Counted from the first letter of the stretch, positions 29,500 to 40,939 are shown. The stretch: 64,000 nt of DNA from Dendrolimus kikuchii (GCA_019925095.2 CM034392.1:7638887-7702886); one strand, 5' to 3'. The notes: generated from the sequence alone by a model not told the origin. Made by a program: numbers and translations.

Positions 29500-30110
29500 T
29501 CAGAACTAATAGGACATGGGATTGGATTGGAATAGGGGAAGTGGGCCATCGGAACTGTTTATTTTTTGTTCAAGCAGAGGGAATACGTTTCGTACACTAC
29601 CGGGTCCTTTGTGGGGGTTAGACCTTAGCGGTGAGATTAAGCGCCGCCGGCACGTGTGGAGGCTCGGTTGGTAAAGTCGCTCCCAATAATATTCCACTGA
29701 ATCTGCCTCCCATGTGCTCGCGTTTGTGATAGAAAGAGCATGAGATTTAGAACGTAGGTAGGCCCATGTTCATCCGCGCATCAAGGCCTGAGAATGCCCC
29801 GGGAAGCAGGGCAAACTCACTTCTTCAACAGAAGTTTACCGCATTCCCAGATGCAGGTAGAGACCTGTAGCGAAATCACAGGAGGTGATTTTACGCATAT
29901 CTGCGCCGACGCCTCTGACGTCGGCACCCGTGAGTCGCATGCGCATCTCTCTTCCTCTCTCATTCAGCGGCCTCCTTATGACTCTTACTCATCGCACGAA
30001 ACACGACTAGCTCAAGTCTAACCGTTTCACTCCCGCCCATATTCTGTGAGAATGTGGTATCACACGGATCGCGCCGGCCCTGACAACTGTAATAAAGATA
30101 ATGAGTCCAG
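29500..30110. repeat. GC-rich unclassified block, probable retroelement piece
   Basis: Sharp rise in GC content with words such as GTGGGGGTTAGACCTTAGCG, GCGCCGCCGGCACGTGTGG, AATGCCCCGGGAAGCAGGGC and GACGCCTCTGACGTCGGCAC, ending in GTAATAAAGATAATGAG, which may be a polyadenylation-type tail. Frames up to 75 codons show no domain. No second copy was spotted in the window. Confidence 0.35.
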
Positions 30111-31040
30111 TATGGCTCTACCACGTACATATCAATCATATAAATCTCCTACAAATCCCGATATAGCAAAATATTATTTTTCATGAAGCATCAAAGAATT
30201 TTCCAACAATAGTTGTCTGTTATTATAAAATTCTCTGGCTTGTTGCTCACTATCAATTCTTGAAAATATAAACCCAGATTTTAGGACACAATTTAACGAA
30301 GCATTTTAATTAGGTTAGCTATCACTCAATGAAGCCTAGATCGTAATTAACTGAGAAACTGTATGAATGGATGACTAAAACAGGTCATTTCTCGCAACTC
30401 AACCTCAAATCTCTTCCGAGAAAATTGGCGTCGATTTCACGGAACATTATTATGTAGGTTAGATTAAGTATTAAGGCAAACAGTTTGAACGAAAATCACA
30501 TCAAATTCATCCAGGTGTTTTTGCTTGAATCCTAATAATATGACATAAATCTACAAATATCCCACTACTGGCCTCAAACCACGCCATGCTTAGAATTTTA
30601 CTTTTGCACGGCGGACTGAAGGGTTTCACATAATATCAGTTATTAGTAAATTTGGTACACTGGTTTCTTTACCATATATTTCTTCATTCTTCAAGTGGTA
30701 ATTGTAATTATATGTAAGTACGTTAGTTCAGAAAAACTTCCTAAGCGGTGCCTGCATCAGAATCAAGATACCTACGAATCTACGTCATTGGAATGAGACT
30801 GGGGTGATATAGTCTGAATAAATATATAAATAGGTAAATACTAATAAACTGACGACGGTACTTTTATTTATTTAACTTGTTTGAGAAACATACAATAATT
30901 AATATTCTTAAATATAAAACACAAAATTAATATATATATATATCAATCAAGTTTCCACTAAAAAATTATTTATGTCATAAAAATTAAAATTGGCTCAAAC
31001 AATTAGTTAAAAATATAAATTATGCGAAATTTACATTAAT
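30111..31040. other. AT-rich DNA with faint SINE remnant
   Basis: Around 30555-30790 the order TCCCACTACTGGCCTC, CACGCCATGCTTAG, TAAGCGGTGCCTGCATC weakly recalls the SINE at 31047-31336. A (TA)n run lies at 30931-30944. No gene. Confidence 0.35.
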
Positions 31041-31046
31041 AATATC

Positions 31047-31336
31047 AGCCCATTAATGTCCCACTGCTGAGCTCGGGCCTCCCATTATAGGGGGAACAGA
31101 CAATATACCCGCCACGCTTGTCCAAGGCGGCTTGGCAGGTTTGACACATCGGTTATCTCGATGTGCAGGTTGCATCACGATGTTTTCCTTCACCGTTGTT
31201 AGCACATGGTAATTGTAGCAATATGCACATTAGATCAGAAAACTGACTAAGAGGTGCATGCGTACCGGCCAGGATCGAACCCGCGCCCTCTGAGTCTGGG
31301 ACGCGTGCGCTAGCCATTACGCTACCACGACTTTTT
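31047..31336 (-). repeat. tRNA-derived SINE, family E, near-complete
   Basis: On the minus strand TCGTGGTAGCGTAATGGCTA (A box) is followed by GCGGGTTCGATCCTGGCC (B box). The body has CATGTGCTAACAACGGTG, TCGATGTGCAA-type and CTTGGACAAGCGTGGCGGG segments and ends in CCCATTAATGTCCC-like words on the plus strand. Both pol III boxes look intact. Confidence 0.75.
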
Positions 31337-31734
31337 CGAAAAAGTCCACGAAATTTACATTAATATTGAAAAAATAAATGTCACCACAATAATTACTAAC
31401 AAAATAGAGAAAAAAAACGAAAGTATAAAAAAGTCAAGTAAGTCGTTGGATTATTTTAAATTACAACATTTTTTCATTTGGGTTTTAAATTGATAAAAAT
31501 TACCTATGAAACGATCTACCTTAATAAATAGTGCAGTGTATTGCTGACAAGTGCGGTATAAAACTGTGTTTTTTGCATAGTTAGTTTTTATAAGCGGTAC
31601 TGAAAATAGGAATTTATCACGTGAGCTCAAACAGGGACACTTCAGGAGTAAATTATGGATGAGAAATAGGGAATCAACGCAAATTCATAATTTTGTAGAA
31701 GTAAACTTGGTTTATTATTTCATTTTCGGTAGAC

Positions 31735-31985
31735 AATCACATACATAGACACATATTATATACCCCAAGCTAAGCATGTTACGCTTGGATTATGAGTAAT
31801 ATAACCGACCTCTCTGGAGCCGATCCTAAAGTCCCAGAGCATAGCAAATAACGCACAGTTCGTTTACAAAATTTACCATGCCAGGAATCCAACCCAGAGC
31901 CTCTGTGCTCCAATGAGCTGGGCCACAAAGACTTAACCCACACGTCGACAAATTTCTACAAGTTAACCACAGAGGCCGTCAAGTA
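31735..31985 (-). repeat. tRNA-derived SINE, family D, with small internal duplication
   Basis: Same body as the other family D copies (CCCCAAGCTAAGCATGTTAC, CTGGAGCCGATCC). The head contains extra sequence between the B box (CCAGGAATCCAACCC, mutated) and the A-box complement (TTAACCACAGAGGCCGTC). Confidence 0.65.
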
Positions 31986-32290
31986 TTGTAGATAGATAGA
32001 CAAGTTTATTTAATATGCATTACATGACATAGGTACTTGCAAGTGGAGTGCGTAAGCATAAATTTGGAGATATTAAAATTGCTTGATCTAAGTATCAAAC
32101 TTTTATATTTGGTGGGTTTTGTTAACGACACTTGTTTAATATATATAAATAGGTATATAAGTATCTACCTAATAAAAAATCATAAAACTACATAACTAAT
32201 ACAACTTTACTAAAATATCATGTCATATCATGATGTACCATAAAAAATCTTTTTCAGAAACAAACAAAAAAGTCAAAATACGATTTTAAA
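31986..32290. other. AT-rich DNA
   Basis: GTAGATAGATAGACAAG at the left edge may be another SINE tail. Otherwise nothing is recognised. If the exon at 32296 is real, this is the start of its first intron. Confidence 0.35.
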
Positions 32291-32295
32291 CTCAC

Positions 32296-32311
32296 CTCTT
32301 GAAATTTTCAT
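32296..32311 (-). CDS. Candidate first coding exon of an unidentified gene (16 nt)
   Basis: On the minus strand an ATG in good insect context (ATCAAAATGA) opens M-K-I-S-R plus one base and runs straight into a strong splice donor AG|GTGAGT (intron from 32295). A TATA box lies upstream on the same strand at the expected distance from a start-like TCATCT. Very short first exons that begin a signal peptide are common in insect secreted and cuticle protein genes. No downstream exon is recognisable to the left, so the identity is open. A chance combination cannot be excluded. Confidence 0.3.
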
Positions 32312-32338
32312 TTTGATAACGCCAGAGATCTCGTTAGA

Positions 32339-32367
32339 TGAGGTCACAAGTCCGTCATTTTTATATA
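32339..32367 (-). promoter_or_regulatory. Candidate TATA-box promoter
   Basis: On the minus strand TATATAAAAA (32367-32358) is followed about 28 bases later by TCATCT around 32340-32335, close to the arthropod initiator consensus, with the predicted start near A32339. A 5' UTR of ~28 nt would lead to the ATG at 32311. Confidence 0.3.
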
Positions 32368-32519
32368 CTTTATCAATGTCTGTTTCAGCGAATTTTTAAC
32401 CTTAATCACCATTCATAATTAGTTATTTCATAAATAGACTTGACACATACTAAACCCATAGTTCAGTTTTAAAGTTATTTTTACATTAAATAACTATCTA
32501 CAGATTCCTCAAGTAATTT

Positions 32520-33310
32520 TAACACGCTGCTAATTAAGAAAAGAGCACTCGCTTTATGCGGTAAATGTCAAGAGAGAGTGCAATTGAAAACAAGGTTGGG
32601 GCGCTAGCGCGGGAAAACGTGTCAAGGTTACCTACACTACCGCTCGTGGCAAACCACAGCGGACACAGCGATGTACAGCTACATAAATCTAACACATATC
32701 TATAACTACAACTCCTTTTAAAGACTAGAAAAACCGCGCTTTAAACTATTTATCCAAGCCCCAAAATTCGTATCTAAACCTAACCTAATCACACAACACT
32801 AATGTAGTCCCAACTGAATCGCGTAAGCATAGAGTTCGCAGCTCTCTGTCCACTTCGCAACACATACAAACTATTCCATATTCAAATTTTTTGACATTCC
32901 GTCCGTGGAGTGCAGGCTCGGGCAATGCAACATCCCTCCAACGCGCTCCGAATAGACTGCTGCTGCCGGCAGAGGCCGCCGGTCGCGAAATTGGCGCAAT
33001 TTGAACGCATGCGCATTGCATTCCTGTACCGGCAGGACCCGATGTGACCCGACGCCCCTAGCTTTGATAGAAAAATCGAGGACGTAACGTGACGTCAGGA
33101 ACCCGTACACAATGTGGGTTAATCGGACGTAACAAAAACAACTCGTAGACTGTAATAATTCCGCTAGCGTGGTACAGCCATGCTGAAATCACTATCGTGA
33201 TTACAGCTAGCCCTAACGGCGTATCGCCAGATACCATGCTCTCACAGAACATCGGCGTGAAACGGCAAGACTTGAACTTGAGCTAATCGTGTTTCGTGTG
33301 ATGAGTGATT
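32520..33310. other. GC-rich, single-copy-looking block upstream of the candidate promoter
   Basis: This is the least repeat-like GC-rich interval in the window (GGTTGGGGCGCTAGCGCGGG, GCAGAGGCCGCCGGTCGCG). It includes TCAAGGTTACC near 32620, similar to nuclear-receptor half sites, and TGACGTCA (33090-33097), a full CRE palindrome. Frames of up to 79 codons on the minus strand carry no domain. It could be regulatory or an upstream exon; function is not shown. Confidence 0.3.
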
Positions 33311-33606
33311 TTCGACTGCTTACTTCCTCCCACTGCCCCTATCTAATCCTTCCTAATCCCATCCCCTATATCTTATTCCTCCTGTTAAATCCTTTATACC
33401 ATCTTAAAAAGAATAGGTAAAGAATATTTGGATCGTCGTGCAATAGTAGTATAGTTTGCCACAAAGGCAGGCAAGGGAATCTTAATCCATACAGCCAATT
33501 CTGATGTATAATAGCGCAGTTGAATTGTAGGCTACAACTGACGCCATTCAAGGGAGTTCTTGTGAAAACTCGAAAGGCCACATTAGACTATATAGTTGAC
33601 ATTTCT
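33311..33606. other. Non-coding DNA, nothing recognised
   Basis: No supported feature. Confidence 0.35.
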
Positions 33607-33920
33607 CACAAAAACACATAATTTCTACTCAAAAACTAGAAATATCCTACAACTATTATTAATTTTAGAGTAATTTAACACATTTTTAGAAAATAAAACT
33701 CCACAACGTCTCTTTTTAGTTCCCGCCAAAAACTTTGTCAGACACATCAAAAATATGAGCATACGAATATAAAAAATGGTACATGTCAGTTTTAAAAATA
33801 AAAAAGACTATACAATTCACAAAAACACATAATTACTACTCAAAAACTATCAATATCTTACAACTATAGTTCATTTTAGAGTAATTTTACACAACATCAT
33901 CTTTCAGTTCTCCCCAAAAA
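33607..33920 (+). repeat. Local direct duplication, two ~115-bp units
   Basis: Unit 1 (33607-33735) and unit 2 (33818-33920) share CACAAAAACACATAAT, TACTCAAAAACTA, ATTTTAGAGTAATTT, ACACA and CCAAAAACT in order. The units are offset by about 211 bp at the start and 188 bp at the end, so unit 2 has lost about 23 bp. Confidence 0.7.
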
Positions 33921-33949
33921 CTCTCAAATATGTATGGGCTATATATAGG

Positions 33950-34056
33950 CTGACAACGCTTTGGCTTGCCATTGGTGTTGTTGGCGTCTATAAGCGACTG
34001 TGCCCACCTTCCATGAGCAGGGCCGTCTGCCTGTTTACCAACTTCGCAATAAAAAA
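33950..34056 (+). repeat. SINE-like 3' fragment
   Basis: CCACCTTCCATGAGCAGGGC, CGTCTGCCTGTTTACCAAC and TTCGCAATAAAAAA are the shared SINE-like end. Confidence 0.5.
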
Positions 34057-35710
34057 CAAATAAATAGAACATGGCGTGCATCTCTCAATAAAGTACTACG
34101 AATTGGAATATTGAGCGAGGGATTGGCAATTAATGCGGTGGTTACGCGTTGTAACTTATTGCCCCATTCGAAATTTGTATACCCTTATCATTCTCACTGG
34201 CCGCAGCCGTAATTCTTACAGAGGGAACATACAAATCTTTATTCTTAATCCCTCTGGTGTCAAAAAATAACGTAGTTGCCTTATTTATTTCAAGCTATCC
34301 AACATTAAACAGTACATTAACAAAGCAGTACACACGCGAAAAAAATCTATTGGCCTCCCTTGGAATGTCGGATTGTTTTCGTAAAATGAGGTAAACAATA
34401 AAAAATATTACATAATATATATCTTTTTTTCTTTTATTTTAAAGGAGCTTTGAACCTCTTTGGTTATGTCAGCCCCATCGTACCTTTTCTTAATTTATTA
34501 TAACTTACATTAAACTAACATAAAATTAATACAAAATTTAATGTATATGTGACAATGTTTGTGATGTTTCCCGCAAAAAAAAGAAATCAGTTGAATTCTT
34601 CATTATATTTCACAGGAAGGGTAATAGTGACATAATTCAGGATTTTACTATATTGGCCAACAGTGAGGGCACGCAACAAGAGGGTAGCTAAAAATACTTA
34701 ATTGAGCAAGAATTGGGGGTCTAAAGCGGCCGCTTTCGCAGATTCGTGTTACGAATATGAGAAATATTAAGATAAAGTGGAACTTAATGCTATCATACAC
34801 CTACCAGTATACCTAGACTATTATAGAGGTCCATGACCTAGACACGTGTCAATTCTACTAAACGATTCTCCAAAACCGCTTTAGAAGAATTTGGCAATCA
34901 ACATTATTTTTTTTTTGAACGACCATGGAGTGACTATTAACTAAACAATAAGGGCACATTAATAAAATTGCTTAAACAAAATAAATGAAAACTTTTAATA
35001 TTCATTAATAATTTAATTTACCACTGCACTCATAGTCTTTTTGCCATTAAGCTAATATTATATTTCTTGTCGCATAGAAAAGTAAAGGTTTAGTTGTGAA
35101 CTTTCATGTATTTTGTATAACCCAACCATTTAAGTAATAATGTATTTTCATAATTTTACATTATAATCGGGTCTTAAGTTTCCTGAGTGTAGATATAAAA
35201 TTATGAGACATATAATTTTAACGTGGTTAAACAAAAAATATTCGAGTGGTTGGTCCAAAAGTCCTGTTATAGTGCCAAGAATATTTAAGAGATAGGTAAG
35301 AATAAGAAGATATTGTGGTATTTTAAATAAAATATATATATATAATATATAAGGAATAAAAATTAATATTAGATATTTTACAAAGCTAGGTTAAGTAACA
35401 TTAATAATGCGATGCTATTAAAGGCCAACTAAGTAATAAGTGCTATTCTCAGTTATATTGTATAAGATATATGTAACACTTAGTTCGCAATAAAAATTAT
35501 TTGATATCATAGGTTTCTTAAAAGCTATTAAGATAAAGAAAGGTTCAAAAAGGGAATTCTCATGATTTGTTTTATTCCGACAGAGCTGCTTTATAAAGCG
35601 TTTCTTTTCAAACCGTATTACTTTTTACCTTAATGCCATCGAAATAATTCTTAAGGATAGATAATCTTTATTAGAGTTGGGATTACCATTGGACCGAATT
35701 TTATATCCAT
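34057..35710. other. AT-rich DNA with a decayed repeat
   Basis: 34720-34905 holds CTAAAGCGGCCGCTTTCG and ACACGTGTCAATTCTACT, words that also occur at 42995-43065, so it is probably a degraded MITE shared by the two sites. No gene elsewhere in the interval. Confidence 0.4.
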
Positions 35711-35727
35711 ATATGTATACTAAAAAT

Positions 35728-36041
35728 AATACATAAATACATAAGGGGATCTTTGAAAGTTGCACCTGTGACAGAAAAATTGAGAGGAAGAAGATTAAGT
35801 TGGTATGGACATATAATGAGGAGGGATGAAAGTCACGTGACAAAAAGAATGTTTTACTACAAGATCGATGGGTACAAATTTAAAGGTAGACCAAAAAAAA
35901 GATGGATGGATTGTGTGAAGGATGACATGATGATATGCGGTGTGACAGAAGAGGTATGTCAGAATAGAAGAGTGTGGAAGGAAAAGCCATATTGTGCCGA
36001 CCCCAAGTAATTGGGATATGGTGAAAGAAAAGAAAAGAGAG
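35728..36041 (+). mobile_element. 5'-truncated RTE-type LINE, family b, with 17-bp TSD
   Basis: It encodes the ORF2 C-terminus LKVAPVTEKLRGRRLSWYGH, IMRRDESHVTKRM, GRPKKRWMDCVKDDMM, ending CADPK (stop about 36010), followed by TTGGGATATGGTGAAAGAAA. A 17-bp direct repeat ATATGTATACTAAAAAT flanks it (35711-35727 and 36042-36058). It lacks the RT core. The frame is unbroken and the TSD perfect, so it is a relatively recent copy. Confidence 0.85.
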
Positions 36042-36058
36042 ATATGTATACTAAAAAT

Positions 36059-36640
36059 GTTAGATATATTATATCCAAAGAGATGAAAGGCAACTATGTA
36101 CTATGTGATTCAAATGAGGATAGGATCGACTTTGCGCCATATTGTGACGGCATAGCTGTCAATTATGACTTAAAATAATAAAATATTATATTAAGACAAA
36201 TTACTACTAATTTAACCTTTTTATTTAAATTTGATGTAATACTATTATTATTGATATGCAAATAAGTATTTTGCAAACCATACTTTTCAAGTGACATTTG
36301 ACAGATAGAGGTTATTGACATTCCTATTCTTATTTGGATGATATTAAATTGGTGAGTATTAATGTTATTGTTTTAAGTATTTATTGTTTGACAAAAAATT
36401 TACTATACAAAAACATTTTTTTATCAAAATGTACACGTAGACAACATTTTTTTATAAAAAAAAAACATCTAAAATAAAATATTTAATAAAAGCGGTTTAC
36501 ATAGTATATGGGGTGACCTTGTTATTAAGTAAGTACAAGTAAAAGTAAAGTTAAATGTATCTCCTTCAAAAAATATTCTCCAGTGGAAGTTATTCCGAAT
36601 AAAAACGTGTTAAATTAAAGAAAACTTAGTAATATTTTAT
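36059..36640. other. AT-rich DNA, nothing recognised
   Basis: No supported feature. Confidence 0.4.
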
Positions 36641-36880
36641 TTTATCTATAATCCCTCAAGACTATAAGGAGAATACTGAGCCTAGGTCACCTATTCTATG
36701 CGTAAGGTGCCCAGAAGGCTGGCTACATTTCCTCGCTGGATTGCCATACTGATGCGTTGTCCGAAGTAGGTACCAGGCCTCTGATTACCTAAAGAGTTGA
36801 TAAGTCGTTTTGATTACTGTTTGTAGAAGCGCGGGGCCTCATGACCCCACGGTTCAAGCTGAACAGCAAACGGCATAAAA
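36641..36880. repeat. Family I dispersed repeat, longest copy
   Basis: It matches 5385-5515 and 9870-9935 (ATAATCCCTCAAGACTATAA, GCTGGCTACATTTCC, GCGTTGTCCGAAGTAGG). It extends further right (GAAGCGCGGGGCCTCATGAC) than the other copies. Confidence 0.55.
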
Positions 36881-37929
36881 GATTAAATATAAATAAAGTG
36901 TCAACAACTATCGTCATCTCTAATTCTAAATTGTTTTATGCAATAGGCACACAAACTCATACTGTCTGTTTGCAAGTGAATATTAGACGGTTCATTTCTA
37001 TCTTATAATTTGGATGAATCAACCAACCAAAGTGATCCGTGTAAACATAAACTTGGACCGTACAATATCATTTGAAGTAAAAAAAAACCCCGGATATTCC
37101 ATACACACGAAGCCGCTTAAAATAATAGTATACTTTTGTTGCCTTCATTTCTTGGGTAAATGTTTGTCGAATGACAATAAATAAATAGAATATAAAATTA
37201 TATGGACTCAGCTAACACCCTGTCGACTAAGAACATCTACCTTGACTTCAGAAATAGATATCACATATGCACGGAAACTAAAACCTCCTTAACCAACCAT
37301 TAAAAGAATAACAATCCTATTATTCAGGGCGGCCGCCATTTAGTTTGCTTCAACAACATTTGCCAAAAATCTTATTATTTCTCACATGTCTGTCTTTTTA
37401 AAACCATAAACAAATCCGACGATAAAATGGCGGCATCTTCCAAGTTGTAAGAGGAAATCGGGGGGGACAGAAATATATATACATACATACTATTATACAA
37501 AAAGAGAAGTATGCATCAAGAATGTGTAATGAGGTTTGAACAAGAGATGGCGATACCATGAATTGACTACATTAAATAATAGGTGGATAAGAACATTATT
37601 CGAACAGGCGTTATACAATGAGCTACCAAGGTTTCTAAGGAATTAGCTTCTTGAAATTAAATACTTTAAAAGTTCTCCTCGTTAACCTTGGCATTCGTGA
37701 AAAAATCCACCCCAAATTCAATTAGTTTGAAAAGAAAACTTCTTAATTAAGATGCTAATGAAATAAAAGCCGGCTTAAACAAAGTTAAAAGAAAAATGTG
37801 TCTGAAATACTAGCCTTTTGGACACCCTGCTTTCAGAGGCAACTACATTTGTCCCTATCTAATCTATATCGACAAATACAATTTAAGTGGTACTTCTAAT
37901 TTCAAAATATATTCGAAAACTGCTATGTA

Positions 37930-37966
<37 letters not shown>

Positions 37967-38284
37967 CTGTGTGCGTGGACGTGTATATGAAACTTAAAAA
38001 TGATCATTTATCATTTTTAGGTTTTTTGTAGATTTCAACAATAATATTAATGGTTAAAATCGAAATTTTATCTTTAATGTAGGTGTGTATGGTTTTTTTT
38101 CGATATCTTGAGGTTTAGTAGACCTGAATATAAAGTCTCGCGGTCTTATTCAATTGAGTTAGAGTAGGTCTGTTGGTAGGTTTCTTTAAGACCCTTACAA
38201 GAACCTCATAAACTTATTCAATATGAATAGACCGTATGTCTCAACTTGAACGATAACAAGTCTGATATAAAAAGTAATTAAAGC
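36881..38284. other. Non-coding DNA with a (GT)n microsatellite
   Basis: A (GT)n run of about 15 units lies at 37933-37962. No gene or further repeat boundary was recognised. Confidence 0.5.
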
Positions 38285-38400
38285 ATGTATGAAGAGGTTA
38301 ATGAAAGTAGATGAAGCGAAAGTTGTTTGTCAAGATCGTCGCAAGTGGAGATCTATAGTCTCTGCCTATGGTCGTGGGAAACAGGCGTGATAATATGTAC
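38285..38400 (+). pseudogene. LINE ORF2 3'-terminal fragment
   Basis: The translated end (K-V-D-E-A-K-V-V-C-Q-D-R-R-K-W-R-S-I-V-S-A-Y-G) stops at TGA (38390-38392) and is followed by TAATATGTACGTATATA. It is the tail of another RTE-like family. GCGTGATAATATGTA also appears in inverted form near 53300. Confidence 0.5.
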
Positions 38401-38510
38401 GTATATATCAAAGAATCAGTAAAATTTAAAAGATCCTATGTCCTGAAGAGCTGAAAAGGCTGGTACGTGTTCGAATAGGACATTGTACTTTCGCATTTAT
38501 GTGTGTATAT

Positions 38511-38971
38511 CATATTTCTCTCTTTTCTTTCACCATATCCCAATTAATTGGGGTCGGCACAATATGTCTTTTCCTTCCACACTCCTCTATTCTGACATAC
38601 ATCTTCTGTCACACAACAAATCATCATATCATCCTTCACACAATCCATCCATCTTTTTTTTGGTTTACCTTTACATCTGTATCCTATCCATCTTTCTGTC
38701 ACGTGACTTTCATCCCTCCTCATTATATGCCCATACCAACTTAGTCTTCTTCCTCTCAATTTTTCAGTCACGGGTGCAACTTTCAAAGATCTCCTTATGT
38801 ACTTATTTCTCACCTTATCCATTCTTGTACCATCACACATCCATCTCAACATTCTCATCTCAGCTGAGTGGAGACGTTTGTGGTTTATCACTTTCGTGGC
38901 CCAACATTCCGCCCCGTATAGCATGACTGGTCGTATGACAGATTTATATATTTGACCTTTTAGTTTGTGTG
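38511..38971 (-). mobile_element. 5'-truncated RTE-type LINE, family b, with 10-bp TSD
   Basis: The minus-strand frame (38544-38924) reads MLYGAECWATKVINHKRLHS, then LRWMCDGTRMDKVRN, the VAPVTEKLRGRRLSWYGH block and GKPKKRWMDCVKDDMM, ending CADPN. The TSD GTGTGTATAT is at 38501-38510 and 38972-38981. It is the longest family b copy here, but the RT catalytic motifs are still absent. Confidence 0.85.
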
Positions 38972-39138
38972 GTGTGTATATAATATTTATAAAGATAAAC
39001 AGTTTACGGTAGTATGGTTATTAAACAATTTATGGTGGACGCTTAGTTCTTTATTACAGTACCTAGTATCTAAAAGCCAATAAAATAAGCACTAATTTCT
39101 TAAATATTAGTATTCTATATTAGTATAGTATTAGTATT

Positions 39139-39189
39139 GTTCGTGCCTACCCCGCGAGGGAACTGGCGTGAAGTTATGTATGTATGTAT
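39139..39189 (+). mobile_element. 51-bp 5'-truncated RTE-type LINE, family a, with 11-bp TSD
   Basis: GTTCGTGCCTACCCCGCGAG to GAAGTTATGTATGTATGTAT, i.e. only the last ~12 codons, stop and tail of family a. The direct repeat GTATTAGTATT lies on each side (39128-39138 and 39190-39200). Confidence 0.85.
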
Positions 39190-39200
39190 GTATTAGTATT

Positions 39201-39714
39201 CTACACTTCTGTGTGCCGTGAGATAGATGTATATATTATATATAAATTTTATACATATTCGCGGACACAGAATATCTATTGTGTTATTTTTAAAATACGT
39301 TTTCAGTATAGCAGGCGAAAATGGCAAAAAAGAAAATGAACACCGTACTAATTACACCCCTGTCACGAATAGCAAGGAGACTCCTGTCAAGTAACATTGC
39401 TCAACAAAAACTCGCAGGCGCGTGATGACAATAAAAAAATATTTTACCGACGGAATATTACGTAACAAAAAATATTTTTTTAAATAATATATAAGGAAAT
39501 GGTGGATTGTTCGAAATAAAACCTTCATGATTGTATCATAGTGTATATAGTTTGACATTAATTATCGTTGGTTTCGAAATATAAAAATGTAAAATAACAC
39601 ACGTATTTTCTTCTCTTCATAAAATTATATCTTAATATTAACAAGTCAGAGCTTCGAAAGGAAGCTTATTGTTAATTCGATTTTTTAACATGGATATTAC
39701 ACCTATAAGAACGA
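39201..39714. other. AT-rich DNA, nothing recognised
   Basis: No supported feature. Confidence 0.4.
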
Positions 39715-39870
39715 AGCGCTTTGCATCTAGCTTCATAATACGCGCCGCAAAGGCATGAAACTCATTGCCGGTGTCCGTCTTTCCCAATACTTATAACCTG
39801 GGTGTCTTCAAGTCCCGTGTGAATAGATAGGTACTTTCTAGGTAAGCGTGCTCCATCCTAGACCATATAT
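39715..39870 (+). pseudogene. LINE ORF2 C-terminal fragment (broken)
   Basis: The plus strand encodes K-R-F-A-S-S-F, then a stop, then N-S-L-P-V-S-V-F-P-N-T-Y-N-L-G-V-F-K-S-R-V-N-R, which parallels the 7716-8055 fragment (LPESVFP…GVFKSRV). In-frame stops show decay. Confidence 0.6.
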
Positions 39871-40378
39871 TTGCTCCACTACACACTAGTATAAAAAAAA
39901 TCTCCTAGTAAAAACCTAACACTAAAAAAGCTCCAAAACCTTACTTGACTAGATGGCACCACAGCTTATTACAATATCACCTTTTAACGTTCTACTGTTT
40001 AATTAAAACACATTTTATTGATCAAATCAATGAGAAATCTATACTATAATAATGTATTACAAATTTCTTTTTAATAATCTTAATAATCTTTAAACACCGC
40101 ATCAGAACCAAATAATAAATATATTAAAATTTACATGTCTAAATATGAATTTCAAATTTTTGTGAGACATAGGTACCTAGATTAAATTTTGGCCCCAAAT
40201 CGCCGCCCCGAAAATCTACCGCTCTAGGTTTCAGTCTACTCAGCCTGCTGGTAAATCCACTACTAAGTACTAGGAATGTCATTCCTAGATTATCTTCCGT
40301 GTTACAAGCTAGAATTCTACAAATATTACTTGAATAATCGGCTTAGCTCTCTACTCGTGATAACAACACTGTTATTTT
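39871..40378. other. AT-rich DNA, nothing recognised
   Basis: No supported feature. Confidence 0.4.
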
Positions 40379-40650
40379 TTTTATTGCAGAGTTCAGAAAT
40401 CGCCTATAGACATTTGTAAGAACAAGGGTGCTACAAATGCGCTGCTACTCTCTTAAGGGAGACTGTAACCTGGCCACTGATGCCGGAACACAACTGAAGG
40501 TTGTTATGACGGCATACTCTAGACCAAGGGTGGTAGCTATCCAGTCGGGCCAATACTCTCTCAACTAGCTGTGGGTTGTTTTGTCGCCTCTTACGACAGG
40601 CCGCTCGACCGCAGGAAACTGTAATCTTTCTCCGTTCCTGCACGCATAAC
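40379..40650 (-). repeat. Family A retroposon, minus strand
   Basis: TTTTTTATTGCAGAGTTCAG at the left is the reversed 3' end, and GGAGAAAGATTACAG/CGTTCCTGCA at the right is the reversed 5' end. About 30 bp are missing at the 3' third compared with 9259-9563. Confidence 0.8.
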
Positions 40651-40939
40651 ATTCAAGTAATTCTACGCAAACCTGCCTCAAGTTGCTCCACTGATTAATG
40701 ATCTACCGTCACGACTATTTGTCAATGAAGTCAACCAAACAGATCCAAGCGTTCGATACGCTGAGATGTTGAGATTAAACAAGAATAATAGTCAATATGT
40801 AGTCAACAGATTGACAAAGTTTGATACCATTCAATTTCTTCACTTATGAACAATAGATAACACTAGTTTCGATTCCTAGTAACTCTAGGAATACCTATTG
40901 GAGGTATAGAAGAATGTCAAATCTTATCATGCAACGTAT

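Noticed and set aside
31047..31336. tRNA gene
   Set aside because: Same reason: it is the head of a SINE.
37933..37962. CRISPR-like or tandem functional repeat
   Set aside because: Plain (GT)n microsatellite. No spaced direct repeats of CRISPR type occur in the window, and the DNA is eukaryotic.
38483..38926. 147-codon plus-strand frame
   Set aside because: Antisense of the family b LINE ORF2 tail; the minus-strand frame has the recognisable motifs.
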